Positions 26,641-34,747 of a stretch of DNA of 64,000 nt are shown one piece after another. Source of the stretch: Gordonia sediminis (GTDB lineage Bacteria > Actinomycetota > Actinomycetes > Mycobacteriales > Mycobacteriaceae). Under the pieces are notes generated by a model that saw only the letters and a list, made by a program, of their open reading frames with translations, was not told where the DNA came from and searched no databases. Each line of letters starts with the position of its first letter. The stretch's first letter is position 1. A program made the translations under genes and the position numbers. The DNA is taken from contig RZUM01000011.1 of assembly GCA_004193205.1 (NCBI GenBank), positions 1 through 64,000 of the forward strand. Direction: 5' to 3'.

Positions 26641-26830
26641 CCTGCCGCCTCATGGTTTTCAGAAGATTGCCGGTGTTCGGGAGCAGAGAACGAGTGCACT
26701 GGTAGTCGTGCAACGGTCTCGAATTGCGCACCTCGTCGGTCCACAGTCACACTGCCACCCACCGATCTGCCCCACTCCTGCGTGCCGGTCACTCCGAACT
26801 GTGGCCGCAACGCCGGTATTTGCGCGGACG
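26638..26830 (-). pseudogene. 3' remnant of a sensor histidine kinase
   Basis: In one minus-strand frame, SVGGSVTVDRRGAQFETVAR is the end of a NarL-type HATPase domain (compare LGGTVTVDR...FEVVARLPL). The preceding GVTGTQEW is a damaged version of GLxGMRERV, and the upstream match TISVTNTHGV lies in another frame. The catalytic N, G1 and dimerisation regions are gone. With the truncated regulator it forms the remains of one two-component pair. Confidence 0.55.
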
Positions 26831-26921
26831 CCGTGGGTGTTGGTGACGCTGATGGTCAAGGGTGGTTTTGTGCGGCTGTCCCGTGACCGGGCTGCCGCAG
26901 TATTGGCTTGGGATCGGGCTA

Positions 26922-26966
26922 GTGGTGTGTCTTGAATACCGGCGGCCTAGTTCCAAGACACACCAC
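26922..26966 (-). terminator. terminator of the SDR/cupin operon
   Basis: GTGGTGTGTCTTG (26922-26934) and CAAGACACACCAC (26954-26966) are perfect 13-bp arms with a 19-nt loop, 22 nt past the last stop (26988) of the minus-strand operon. An old insertion-element end could also leave such a repeat. Confidence 0.6.
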
Positions 26967-26987
26967 CAGTGTGCCTGATGTTTCGGG

Positions 26988-27752
26988 TCAGGCTGTTGTC
27001 CCGCCGTCGACGGTGTAGATCGCGCCGTTGACGAAGGAGGCGTCGTCGGAGAACAGCCAGCGGACCAGTCGGGCGACCTCGTCGGGTGTTCCGTAGCGTC
27101 CCAACGGAATCAGCGACACCAACTGCTCGTGGACCTGGTCGGCGGCGCCGGGTGCCCATTGTTCTTCGAGGCTTTCGATCATGCGGGTGGCGATCTGGCC
27201 GGGCGCGACGGCGTTGACTCGCACTCCTCGCGGGCCGGCTTCCTTTGCGGCGCTGCGGGTCAGTCCTACGACGGCGTGTTTGCTGGCGACGTACGCCGAT
27301 AGCAGGGGCACGCCTTCGAGGCCGGCTTGGCTGGCCATGTTCACGATTGCGCCGGTGCCCTGTTCGTACAGGTGGGGCAGGACTGCGCGCATGCCGAGGT
27401 ACACGCTTCCGGCGTTGATGGTCAGGACCCGATGGAACTCGGCCGGGTCGCTCTCGGCGATCGTGGTGGCTCGGCCTTCGATACCGGCGTTGTTGTGCAG
27501 GAGGTCGATTCGGCCGAAATGCTCGAGGGTGGTGTCGACGTACCGTTGGACGCCGTCGGCGGTGGAGACGTCGGCGCCGATACCGAGACACCCATCGCCG
27601 ATGTCGGCGGCGAGCTCTTTGACCGCTACCTCGTTGAGGTCGACGGCGGCAACGCGGATTCCGTGGTCGACCAGGTGGCGCACGGTGGCTGCGCCGATGC
27701 CGCCGCCGGCACCGGTGACGATCGCGACCTGGTCTGGGTTCTGTACGAGCAT
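26988..27752 (-). CDS. short-chain dehydrogenase/reductase
   Basis: Predicted classical SDR of 254 aa: TGAGGGIG at residues 14-21, NNAG in LLHNNAGIEG, Ser in NMASQAG, Tyr-x-x-x-Lys in YVASK, and a VDGG tail. It starts at ATG 27752 with AAGGAG 7 nt upstream; the longer frame to 28025 runs into the upstream SDR and is discounted. It is the last gene of a VOC-SDR-SDR minus-strand run that follows the cupin gene. Confidence 0.82.
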   Translation of the reverse strand: MLVQNPDQVAIVTGAGGGIGAATVRHLVDHGIRVAAVDLNEVAVKELAADIGDGCLGIGADVSTADGVQRYVDTTLEHFGRIDLLHNNAGIEGRATTIAESDPAEFHRVLTINAGSVYLGMRAVLPHLYEQGTGAIVNMASQAGLEGVPLLSAYVASKHAVVGLTRSAAKEAGPRGVRVNAVAPGQIATRMIESLEEQWAPGAADQVHEQLVSLIPLGRYGTPDEVARLVRWLFSDDASFVNGAIYTVDGGTTA

Positions 27753-27771
27753 TTGTTTCTCTCCTTGTGGG

Positions 27772-28536
27772 CTATAGGGCGGTGTATCCGCCGTCGACGA
27801 GCAGCAGTTGTCCGGTGGTGAATGCCGATGCCGGGGACGCGAGATAGGCGACGGTGTCGGCGATGTCGGCCGGACTCGCGGTCCGTCCGAGTGGGTGCTG
27901 GGCGGCCATCGCGGCCCATTGGTCGTCGTCGGCGATCTTCTCCGCGGTGAAACCGACGCGCGAGAAGCTCGGGCCGACCGCGTTGACACGGATGCCGTGC
28001 GGCCCGTATTCGACGGCGGCGGCACGGGTCAGGCCGAGGACCGCGTGTTTGGACGCGACATAGGCGCTGATGGTGGGCATCGCCACGGTACTCATGATGG
28101 AGGCGGTGTTGATGATCGAGCCGCCATCTCCGGCGGCCAGCATTGCCTCGAGTTCGGCGCGCAGGCAATAGAAGACACTGTTGAGGTTGACGTCGATCAC
28201 CTGGTGCCACGCATCGAGGGGATAGTCGGCCAGAGGTGTCATCTCGCCGCCGATGCCGGCGTTGTTCACGGCGATGTCGAGGCTCCCGAACCGTGCCACC
28301 ACCGATTGCACGGTATCGCGCACGGCGTCCGCATCGGTCAGGTCAGTGGCGAAGACCTCCGCCGACCCGCCGGCAGATCGGATGGCGTCGGATGCGGCCT
28401 GCGCGGCATCCTTGTCCCGGTCCACGACGGCGATCGACGCACCTGCGGCGGCGAGGCGCAAGCCGATGGCTTGGCCGAAGCCGCCTCCGCCGCCGGTGAC
28501 CAGTGCGGTCTGGCCGACGAGGTCATCGTGTGTCAT
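27772..28536 (-). CDS. short-chain dehydrogenase/reductase
   Basis: Predicted classical SDR of 254 aa with TGGGGGFG, NNAG in AVNNAGIGG, Ser in NTASIMS, catalytic YVASK and a VDGGYTAL tail. The ATG at 28536 overlaps the stop of the VOC gene as TGATG, so it was translated from the same message. The next SDR starts 19 nt downstream; the pair could carry out successive oxidations of one substrate. Substrate unknown. Confidence 0.82.
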   Translation of the reverse strand: MTHDDLVGQTALVTGGGGGFGQAIGLRLAAAGASIAVVDRDKDAAQAASDAIRSAGGSAEVFATDLTDADAVRDTVQSVVARFGSLDIAVNNAGIGGEMTPLADYPLDAWHQVIDVNLNSVFYCLRAELEAMLAAGDGGSIINTASIMSTVAMPTISAYVASKHAVLGLTRAAAVEYGPHGIRVNAVGPSFSRVGFTAEKIADDDQWAAMAAQHPLGRTASPADIADTVAYLASPASAFTTGQLLLVDGGYTAL

Positions 28537-29041
28537 CACGCCTCCTCGGGCATGCGGTTGGCCCACGTCTGATCGAAGGTGGCCGACGAGATTTCGATGA
28601 TGTTGCGGTACGGGTCCTCGCAGTAGACGACGCTGCGGCCGGGAAACAAGGTCCAGACCTTGCTGCGCTGTCGGCCACCGTTGGCGGCGATGTGGCGGGC
28701 CAGCGCCTCGACGTCGGGCCAGGTGAGGCAGAGATGGAACGGGCCGGGTCGCCAGTACTCGACCTCGCGGGCGTCGGGTGTGACCGGTGAGGTGAATTGG
28801 AACAGTTCGAACCCGATGCCGTCGGCGGTGGCCAGGAACGCTCCCCGTAGGCCCGCCCAGTCGGCGCCGAAGATGTCGGACAGGATCTCACCGAACGGTT
28901 CGTCGTCCTTGCTGATGTCCATCGGTCCACCGAGCACGCTCAGCCGCAACACATCTCGATACCATGGACTGCGGCGTCGAGATCGGGCACGGCGATGCCG
29001 ACGTGATTGAACGCGGGTGATGTCTCCAATTGTGTTGTCAT
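28536..29041 (-). pseudogene. VOC (glyoxalase/dioxygenase-like) gene with a frameshift
   Basis: The first 25 codons from ATG 29041 read FNHVGIAVPDLDAAV, the start of a VOC domain. The natural continuation WYRDVLRLSVL is in the next frame. The join is at 28965-28966, where one base appears to be missing, and the original frame stops nine codons later. The rest of the domain is intact (ADWAGLRGAFLATADGIGFE, then VYCEDPYRNIIEI with the metal-ligand Glu). It is either a recent inactivating deletion or a sequencing error. If intact it would encode about 168 aa. Confidence 0.7.
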
Positions 29042-29072
29042 CGTTCTCGTTTCGATCCCACATCCACGACGC

Positions 29073-29642
29073 TCACTGCAGGTCTGTCGATCCGTAGCTG
29101 TAGTCGACGAGCTGGGTATTGGCCACGGCGTCGTTGTCCTTGGCCATGTAATAGTGCAGCCGCGCATCGCCCATCACGGCGAGCTGGCCGTCTTCGGTGT
29201 AGCCGCCGATCGGACCGTCGAACATGGCGAGCATGAGGCAACCGGTGTCGGTGGCGAACGGCTGGTGGATGGTGCCCGCGGTCTCCACCGTGAAGGAGTG
29301 CGGGGTGCCCTTGTCCTCGATGCGTTCGCCGTCGATGGTGACGGTGCCGTCGTAGTAGTAGAAGCCGCCGTCGAGGATGTAGACCTGCAGGTTGCCGACG
29401 TGCCAGTGCGAGGTGGCCTGGATGTTGGGGTCGACCTGCAGCAGGATGGTGAACGCTCCAGACACCAGGTTGCAGTAGAGCAGCTTGTACCGGGTGCCCG
29501 GCATCAACCAGTCGGTCCACTCGGTCTCGTCGGAAGGGTAGAAGTCGCGACGGTCGCCCTTCGGGGTGTTGCCCGGGCTGGTCATCCAGAACAACGGGTT
29601 GCGGGGGGTCGTCGTTGCGGGGGCGTGATCGAGTGCAGTCAT
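29073..29642 (-). CDS. cupin protein, 2,4'-dihydroxyacetophenone-dioxygenase-like
   Basis: Predicted protein of 189 aa with a double-stranded beta-helix. The first cupin motif has HWHVGNLQVYILDGGFYYYD, and the second has GTIHQPFATDTGCLM, so a metal centre is likely. The length, HWHxG motif and Tyr-rich strand resemble 2,4'-dihydroxyacetophenone dioxygenase and acetylacetone-cleaving cupins, which break C-C bonds with O2. The reaction is not proven. It leads the minus-strand run with the VOC and SDR genes and is divergent from LysR. Confidence 0.65.
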   Translation of the reverse strand: MTALDHAPATTTPRNPLFWMTSPGNTPKGDRRDFYPSDETEWTDWLMPGTRYKLLYCNLVSGAFTILLQVDPNIQATSHWHVGNLQVYILDGGFYYYDGTVTIDGERIEDKGTPHSFTVETAGTIHQPFATDTGCLMLAMFDGPIGGYTEDGQLAVMGDARLHYYMAKDNDAVANTQLVDYSYGSTDLQ

Positions 29643-29777
29643 CGGAGATCCTTGGGCTGGGGAAGCGAATTATGTTGCCGCACAGTCTTTTCTCATTACC
29701 GACCATTCGGTCGCTGACTGTGACTGACACCACTGTGCCGCACCGGTACGCCTGACACCAGGTCGCATTTCCCGCCC

Positions 29778-29800
29778 ATCGGTAAGTATTGCTTATCGAT
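29778..29800. promoter_or_regulatory. LysR-type operator candidate
   Basis: ATCGGTAAG (29778-29786) and CTTATCGAT (29792-29800) form an inverted repeat with one mismatch and a 5-bp spacer, and contain a T-N11-A core. It lies between the divergent cupin and LysR genes. Confidence 0.5.
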
Positions 29801-29860
29801 AGGGTTGCAGTTTTCCGAATGGGCGCGCGGTTGCGAGGTGTCTGCGCACACTGGGGCGCT

Positions 29861-30814
29861 ATGGACATCCACCCCCGTGTATTGCGGTACTTCTTGGTAC
29901 TTGCCGAGGAATTGCACTTCCGTCGTGCCGCAGAACGCTTGTACATCACCAGTCCTGCCCTGAGCCAGCAGATCCGGCAGCTCGAGGCAACCCTGGGCGT
30001 CCGGTTGTTGCAGCGCACGTCGCGCAGTGTCGAACTCACGACGGAAGGCGCCGAGCTCATTCCATTGGCCCGGGCCATGGTCGATGCCGCCGATGAGATC
30101 TCGCGGTGGTCCGACGCCGAGGCACGCCCGCAAGAGGCCCTGCGGATCGGATATATGGCCACCGGTGCCGGTGATGCGACACAGGTGATTCTGCAGGCGG
30201 CGGAGGAATCGCTCGGTGGGATCGACATCCGGTTGCGGTACGTGGATTGGGGGGAACAGATCAAGGTGGTCCTCGACGGTGAGGTCGACGTGGGATTCAT
30301 CCGAGATCCTGTGCAGACGAGACATCTGCGTCTCTCGACCGTCCTCACCGAACAGCGCGTTGTGGTTCTGCCGACCGACCATCGGTTGGCTTCTCGCGCC
30401 TCGGTCCGCTTCGACGAGATCGCCGGCGAACGATTCCTGCCCAGCGCGACCGGCGGTCCGGAGTGGATCGACTACTGGCTGGTCAATCCACGGCCGGACG
30501 GCAGTCGGGCCCGGGTGGGTCCGGCGATCTCCAGCGTGGAAGAAATGCTGGACTACTGCGCGACGGGCAGAGGGGTAGCGACGACCGCAGAGTCGGTGTC
30601 GCACTTCTACGTCCACCCGGGCGTCAGGTTCATCCCGATCGTCGATCTACCTCCGACACACGTCTACGTCGCCGCCAAGGCGGACAACAACAACCCGCTC
30701 GTGCGGCGATTCGAGCAACTGGCCCGATCGGTCACCCAACCACAAGCCGGCACCGACGACGCGAACACGACTCGGACGGAGAGTGCTCGCCGCCGGCCTG
30801 CTGACAACCGGTAA
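29861..30814 (+). CDS. LysR family transcriptional regulator
   Basis: Predicted protein of 317 aa. The N-terminal winged HTH has YFLVLAEELHFRRAAERLYI and SPALSQQIRQLEATLG. The effector-binding domain follows from about residue 90 (ALRIGYMATGAG). ATG 29861 begins the typical LysR N-terminus; the frame to 29789 is open but runs through the operator-like repeat. It probably activates the divergent cupin-VOC-SDR genes in response to an aromatic or ketone inducer. Confidence 0.82.
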   Translation: MDIHPRVLRYFLVLAEELHFRRAAERLYITSPALSQQIRQLEATLGVRLLQRTSRSVELTTEGAELIPLARAMVDAADEISRWSDAEARPQEALRIGYMATGAGDATQVILQAAEESLGGIDIRLRYVDWGEQIKVVLDGEVDVGFIRDPVQTRHLRLSTVLTEQRVVVLPTDHRLASRASVRFDEIAGERFLPSATGGPEWIDYWLVNPRPDGSRARVGPAISSVEEMLDYCATGRGVATTAESVSHFYVHPGVRFIPIVDLPPTHVYVAAKADNNNPLVRRFEQLARSVTQPQAGTDDANTTRTESARRRPADNR

Positions 30815-30861
30815 GTCGGGACATACCCGGCCGTCATCGTGGAAAGGCGGTCGGCGAGATG

Positions 30862-30885
30862 CTTGTATGCATCAATGCATGCAAG
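30862..30885. promoter_or_regulatory. GntR operator candidate
   Basis: CTTGTATGCAT and ATGCATGCAAG are 11-bp arms with one mismatch around a 2-bp centre, 16 nt before the GntR start. The form fits FCD-type GntR sites, so autoregulation is likely. Confidence 0.65.
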
Positions 30886-30901
30886 ATGCTAGGGTGGGCG
30901 C

Positions 30902-31540
30902 ATGACGGACCACAAGGGCAACGCTGCCGAACGCGCGTACGCGGCGGTTCGCGCTCGTATCGTGTCCGGCGAACTGGGCGGCGGTGATCTCCTCAGCGAG
31001 GTCGAGGTCGCCGAGGAGCTGGGAATCAGCCGCACGCCGACGCATGAGGCGTTTCTTCGTCTGAGTGCTGAGCAACTCTTGACGTTGTTTCCGCGGCGGG
31101 GTGCGGTGGTCACTCCGGTGACGCTGTCCGAGGCGGCAGACGTGTTGGTGATGCGGCAGGGTATCGAGTGTGCGGCCGCGACACAGACATGCCGGTCAGG
31201 GAGCGTGACTGCCGACGTTCGTCAAGCGATATCGGCCAATCTGGAGCGGCAACAAGAGTTCGTCGATGCCGTCGACGTCGCCGGCTTCGTCGAGGCCGAC
31301 GATGAGTTTCATGCGCTGGTCGTCTCGGCATCGGGCAATCCGATCGCGACCCATTTCTATGAGCAATTGCGTGGCCGCCAGCAACGGTTGCGTAATGTGC
31401 TGCTCTCGGTCGATCCGGCCAATCTCGCTGCGGCCCATGGCGATCACCGTGCGCTCGCTGAGTCCTTGTTTGCCGGGGACCACTCACGTTATCGGCGGCT
31501 GCTGGCCGCGCATTTTGATCGTTATCAGGGGGCGATATGA
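30902..31540 (+). CDS. GntR family (FCD) transcriptional regulator
   Basis: Predicted protein of 212 aa. The winged HTH includes RAYAAVRARIVSGELGGGDL and EELGISRTPTHEAFLRL. The FCD ligand domain has the metal ligands Asp and His in DDEFHALVV and later His residues in HGDHRAL and AAHFDRY. Its stop overlaps the MFS gene by 4 nt (ATGA), so regulator and transporter are one unit. It probably represses both through the repeat just upstream. Confidence 0.82.
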   Translation: MTDHKGNAAERAYAAVRARIVSGELGGGDLLSEVEVAEELGISRTPTHEAFLRLSAEQLLTLFPRRGAVVTPVTLSEAADVLVMRQGIECAAATQTCRSGSVTADVRQAISANLERQQEFVDAVDVAGFVEADDEFHALVVSASGNPIATHFYEQLRGRQQRLRNVLLSVDPANLAAAHGDHRALAESLFAGDHSRYRRLLAAHFDRYQGAI

Positions 31541-32778
31541 CCGTGTACGAGGATCTTTCAGTGAAATCAGATCGGCCGACACCGACGACGCTCCGGCCGT
31601 GGGTGCTGGTGTTCGGGGCGTTGTTCGTCTGTGCATGGTCTGGGAATCAGTTCAGTCCATTGCTGCTGATGTATCGCAACGTCGAGCACTACTCATCGGC
31701 GACGGTCACGCTGTTCCTGGGCGTTTACGTCGCCGGATTGGCGCCGGCACTGATCATCGCGGGTGCGGTGTCGGATCACCTGGGGCGCCGCTTGCCGATG
31801 TTGGCCGCCGTGGCCTTCGGGCTACTGGGCAGTCTGCTGCTGGCGTTCGACGAGTTCGGGCAGCTGCCGATCATCCTCGGCCGATTGCTGGCCGGTATGT
31901 CGGTGGGCACGGCGATGACGGTCGGCACGAGTTGGTTGAAGGAACTCTCGGTGTCCCCGTACGACCAGGGTGCCGACGCCGGTGCCGGGGCGCGACGGAC
32001 CTCGTTGGCGTTCACCCTGGGGTCGGCACTCGGTGCACTCGTCGCCGGCTGTATCGCGCAGTGGGGTCCGTACCCGCAAATCCTGCCTTTCACCTTGCAC
32101 ATCGCGGTGTCGGTGCCGTTTCTCTGGCTGATCGTGAGAGTGCCCGAGACGGTCGTCGCCGGTCCGCCGCAGCCGGTTGCCGCGCGCTTGCGCGTTACCT
32201 CGGCGCGCCACCGCCGGTTTGTTCGGGTCGTGATGATCTGTGGCCCTTGGCTGTTCATCGCATGTGGGTTGTCGTACGGCTATCAGCCGGTCCTGCTGTC
32301 GGATGCCGCCGGTGGTCTGGGTCTGGCCTATGCCACGTTGCTCAGCGCGATCGCCCTCGGCTCTGGTGCTCTGATTCAGCCCGTGGCCAGGCGGCTTGAC
32401 TCCCACTCCAGCGCTCGCGGCATCATCGTCGCGCTCGCGACCCTGATCGCGGGTCTGGCGGTGATGGTCATCGCCGTGTCCACCGATGACCTGGTGATCG
32501 GAGTGTTGGCGAGCATAGTGTTGGGGTGCGGGTTCGGTATCGGACTGGTCTCCGGACTCATGGAGGTGCAGCGCATCGCCCCGGCGCACGAGTTGGCCAA
32601 ACTGACCGGCGTGTTCTATGCGGTGGCCTACACAGGATTCGCCGCCCCGACGGTGCTGGCTGCGCTGACCCCACCGTTCACCACAGTGGAACTGCTGCTG
32701 ATCCTGGGGGTGCTGTTGTTGATCTCGCTGGCATTCGTCGCAACCGGATCGCGCAAACACCTGCCCATGCACAAGTGA
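31537..32778 (+). CDS. MFS transporter
   Basis: Predicted membrane protein of 413 aa with about 12 hydrophobic segments. The MFS A-motif is GAVSDHLGRRLPM between helices 2 and 3. A longer polar loop near residue 150 is followed by six further helices from about residue 225. It is translationally coupled to the GntR gene. The substrate is unknown; efflux or uptake of the compound sensed by GntR is inferred. The cobalamin riboswitch begins 40-60 nt past its stop but belongs to the next gene. Confidence 0.82.
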   Translation: MTVYEDLSVKSDRPTPTTLRPWVLVFGALFVCAWSGNQFSPLLLMYRNVEHYSSATVTLFLGVYVAGLAPALIIAGAVSDHLGRRLPMLAAVAFGLLGSLLLAFDEFGQLPIILGRLLAGMSVGTAMTVGTSWLKELSVSPYDQGADAGAGARRTSLAFTLGSALGALVAGCIAQWGPYPQILPFTLHIAVSVPFLWLIVRVPETVVAGPPQPVAARLRVTSARHRRFVRVVMICGPWLFIACGLSYGYQPVLLSDAAGGLGLAYATLLSAIALGSGALIQPVARRLDSHSSARGIIVALATLIAGLAVMVIAVSTDDLVIGVLASIVLGCGFGIGLVSGLMEVQRIAPAHELAKLTGVFYAVAYTGFAAPTVLAALTPPFTTVELLLILGVLLLISLAFVATGSRKHLPMHK

Positions 32779-32809
32779 TCGAGGTGTTCGGAAGTTCGAC
32801 GACATGTCG

Positions 32810-32952
32810 TACACTGTGCAAACGGATCCGATGAAGCCGGTGTGAACCCGGCACAGTCGCGCTACTGTATCGCCTCTCTCGGGAGTCGGAGTCAGACCAG
32901 ACGATTCGTAGCCCATCCGATTCATCAGGGACGCAGACATCCCTGCAGGAGG
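32810..32952 (+). promoter_or_regulatory. cobalamin riboswitch leader of a GntR gene
   Basis: The conserved cobalamin-riboswitch core is present: GCCGGTGTGAACCCGGC (32836-32852), ACAGTCGCGCTACTGT (32853-32868) and GGAGTCAGACC (32888-32898). A -10 box TACACT at 32810-32815 would start the transcript near 32822. Behind the aptamer, CAGGGA/TCCCTG (32926-32945) forms a stem that ends just before the AGGAGG ribosome site (32947-32952), a likely expression platform acting on translation. Adenosylcobalamin would be expected to lower expression of the GntR gene. Confidence 0.88.
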
Positions 32953-32957
32953 ACGCA

Positions 32958-33695
32958 ATGACTATCGCAATGCCTGTCCGGCCGGTCGACGACTGGCAGC
33001 CGCTCCCGCAACTTCGTACCCGGGAACGTGTGGTCGCCGAGGTGGAACGCCGAATCTTGGCCGGCAAGCTTCGTGCCGGCGATCACCTCCCGCCAGAACG
33101 TCACCTTGCCGAGGCTCTCGGGGTCAGTCGAGGCGCGGTACGTGAGGCGATGCGCATCCTCGAGGCAGTGGGAGTGACCGAGGCCAGCACGGGTTCGGGC
33201 CCGAACTCCGGGTCGGTGATTGTGGCCGACAGTGTCAGAGGGATGGCCACAGTGCTTCGGCTGCATTGGGCGCTCGATGCATTCCAGGTGGATGAGATTC
33301 GGGACTTGCTGTCGGTCTGTGGGGCTCGGGCCGCCCGGCGTGCTGCCGAGTGCGCCCGAGACGAGGACATAGTCAGGCTTCGTGAACGCGCCGCGCTGAT
33401 ACGTCCGGCGGGCGATGCACTGGAGGCGATCTGTGAGTTCGTCGGTGCGATCAGCGACGCCTCGGGTGAATCCCTCTCCGGCACCCTCGCTACCGCACTC
33501 GGCGAGGTTGTGACGGCATCCGGTCCACAGGATTCTTTCGCCCACAGTCACTCTCATGATTATCGGCGTCTGATGGGCAGCGTTGTCGATGCTGTGGAGC
33601 GGCGTCAGGGAACGGCTGCGGCCGAGGCGATGTCAGATCTCGTCGACGCTTGTTGCCCTGTCGAGCCGGTGGCGTTGCTGAGCCAAGCCGGCTGA
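32958..33695 (+). CDS. FadR-type GntR regulator under cobalamin riboswitch control
   Basis: Predicted protein of 245 aa. The HTH (GDHLPPERHLAEALGVSRGA then VREAMRILEAVGV) is nearly the same as that of the GntR at 62191-62937, and both continue with GSGPxSGSxIV. The C-terminal FCD-like half is degenerate: the His of the D-x3-H pair and the last His of the metal site are replaced (CEFVGAIS, AMSDLVDA), unlike the paralogue. It opens a plus-strand block that leads to cobFQK. A B12-controlled repressor of cobalamin or cobalt genes, or of the B12-dependent mutase operon, is the simplest inference. Confidence 0.8.
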   Translation: MTIAMPVRPVDDWQPLPQLRTRERVVAEVERRILAGKLRAGDHLPPERHLAEALGVSRGAVREAMRILEAVGVTEASTGSGPNSGSVIVADSVRGMATVLRLHWALDAFQVDEIRDLLSVCGARAARRAAECARDEDIVRLRERAALIRPAGDALEAICEFVGAISDASGESLSGTLATALGEVVTASGPQDSFAHSHSHDYRRLMGSVVDAVERRQGTAAAEAMSDLVDACCPVEPVALLSQAG

Positions 33696-33982
33696 ACTCG
33701 GCCCGCAGGATGCGTCTGGCATTGCCGTTCAGGTGTGGCGGCAGACACTGGCTGTGCGCTACGCTGCAAGGCACTCCTGTGGGAGAGAACTCGAGGATCT
33801 CGGGCGGCTTGACCACTGTAAGGATCTGCGCGCGCGGATCCGTAGCCAGACACACTCGTCACAGGGAGTGACTTCCCGAGTTCCACATGGCTGAGGAGAT
33901 ATTCCATGTTGTCGACCGGTCCGTCCGATCTCAGAGCGTCCGACCGTGATGTGTCGGAACTGAATTCGACGCGAGACCTGCT

Positions 33983-34747
33983 GTGAGGATCCGGATTCTC
34001 GGGGTCGGCATGGGCCCACAGCATGTGACCGCGGAGGTCGCCGAAGCGCTGGCTTCTGTCGACTACGTGCTGGCGGCTCAGAAGGCATCAGACGACGGAG
34101 ACCACGACGAGTTGCTCGCGATCCGCCAAGCAATTCTCAATACCTATGGCAGAGAGGACAAACCGCCGGAAGTTGTTGCCGTCCCCGACCCGGAGCGGGA
34201 CCGATCGGCGGAGTTGAGTTCCCCGGGCTATCAGCAAGCCGTCGCCGAATGGCACCGCAAACGAGCCGATGCCTACGCAGCGATACTGCGCGAACGGGAG
34301 GGCACTGCGGCCTTTCTGGTCTGGGGGGACCCATCGCTCTACGACTCGACGATCCGGATCGTGGAACTGGTGCGTAATTCAGGGCTCGATGTGGACTACG
34401 ACGTCCTTCCCGGGATCAGCGCACCACAGGTGCTGGCCGCTCGGCACCGAATAGTGCTGCACGACATCGGCCGACCAGTTCACCTGACCACCGGCCGTCG
34501 GTTGCGCGAAGCGACGTGGGCAGGGCTCGACAACATAGTCGCCATGCTCAATCCGCCGCCGTCGCGGTGGGACGTGCAAGGTCTCGAGGACTGGGACATC
34601 TGGTGGGGAGCCAATCTCGGTGCTCCAGGCGAGCGGTTGGTGTCGGGCCGGATGGGTGAGGTCATGCCGGCGATCATCGACTCTCGTGCCGCGGCCAAGG
34701 CCGAGGCCGGGTGGGTGATGGACGCATTCTTACTGAGGAGGACGTGA
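33983..34747 (+). CDS. cobF: precorrin-6A synthase (deacetylating) CobF
   Basis: Predicted protein of 254 aa. It methylates C-1 of precorrin-5 with S-adenosylmethionine and releases acetate in the aerobic cobalamin pathway. The N-terminus RILGVGMGPQHVT and the YDVLPGISAPQVLAARHRI segment fit the tetrapyrrole methylase fold, and the C-terminal DWDIWWGANLGAPGE block is CobF-specific. The GTG start is at 33983. Its stop overlaps cobQ as TGATG. CobF marks the oxygen-dependent route. Confidence 0.92.
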   Translation: MRIRILGVGMGPQHVTAEVAEALASVDYVLAAQKASDDGDHDELLAIRQAILNTYGREDKPPEVVAVPDPERDRSAELSSPGYQQAVAEWHRKRADAYAAILREREGTAAFLVWGDPSLYDSTIRIVELVRNSGLDVDYDVLPGISAPQVLAARHRIVLHDIGRPVHLTTGRRLREATWAGLDNIVAMLNPPPSRWDVQGLEDWDIWWGANLGAPGERLVSGRMGEVMPAIIDSRAAAKAEAGWVMDAFLLRRT

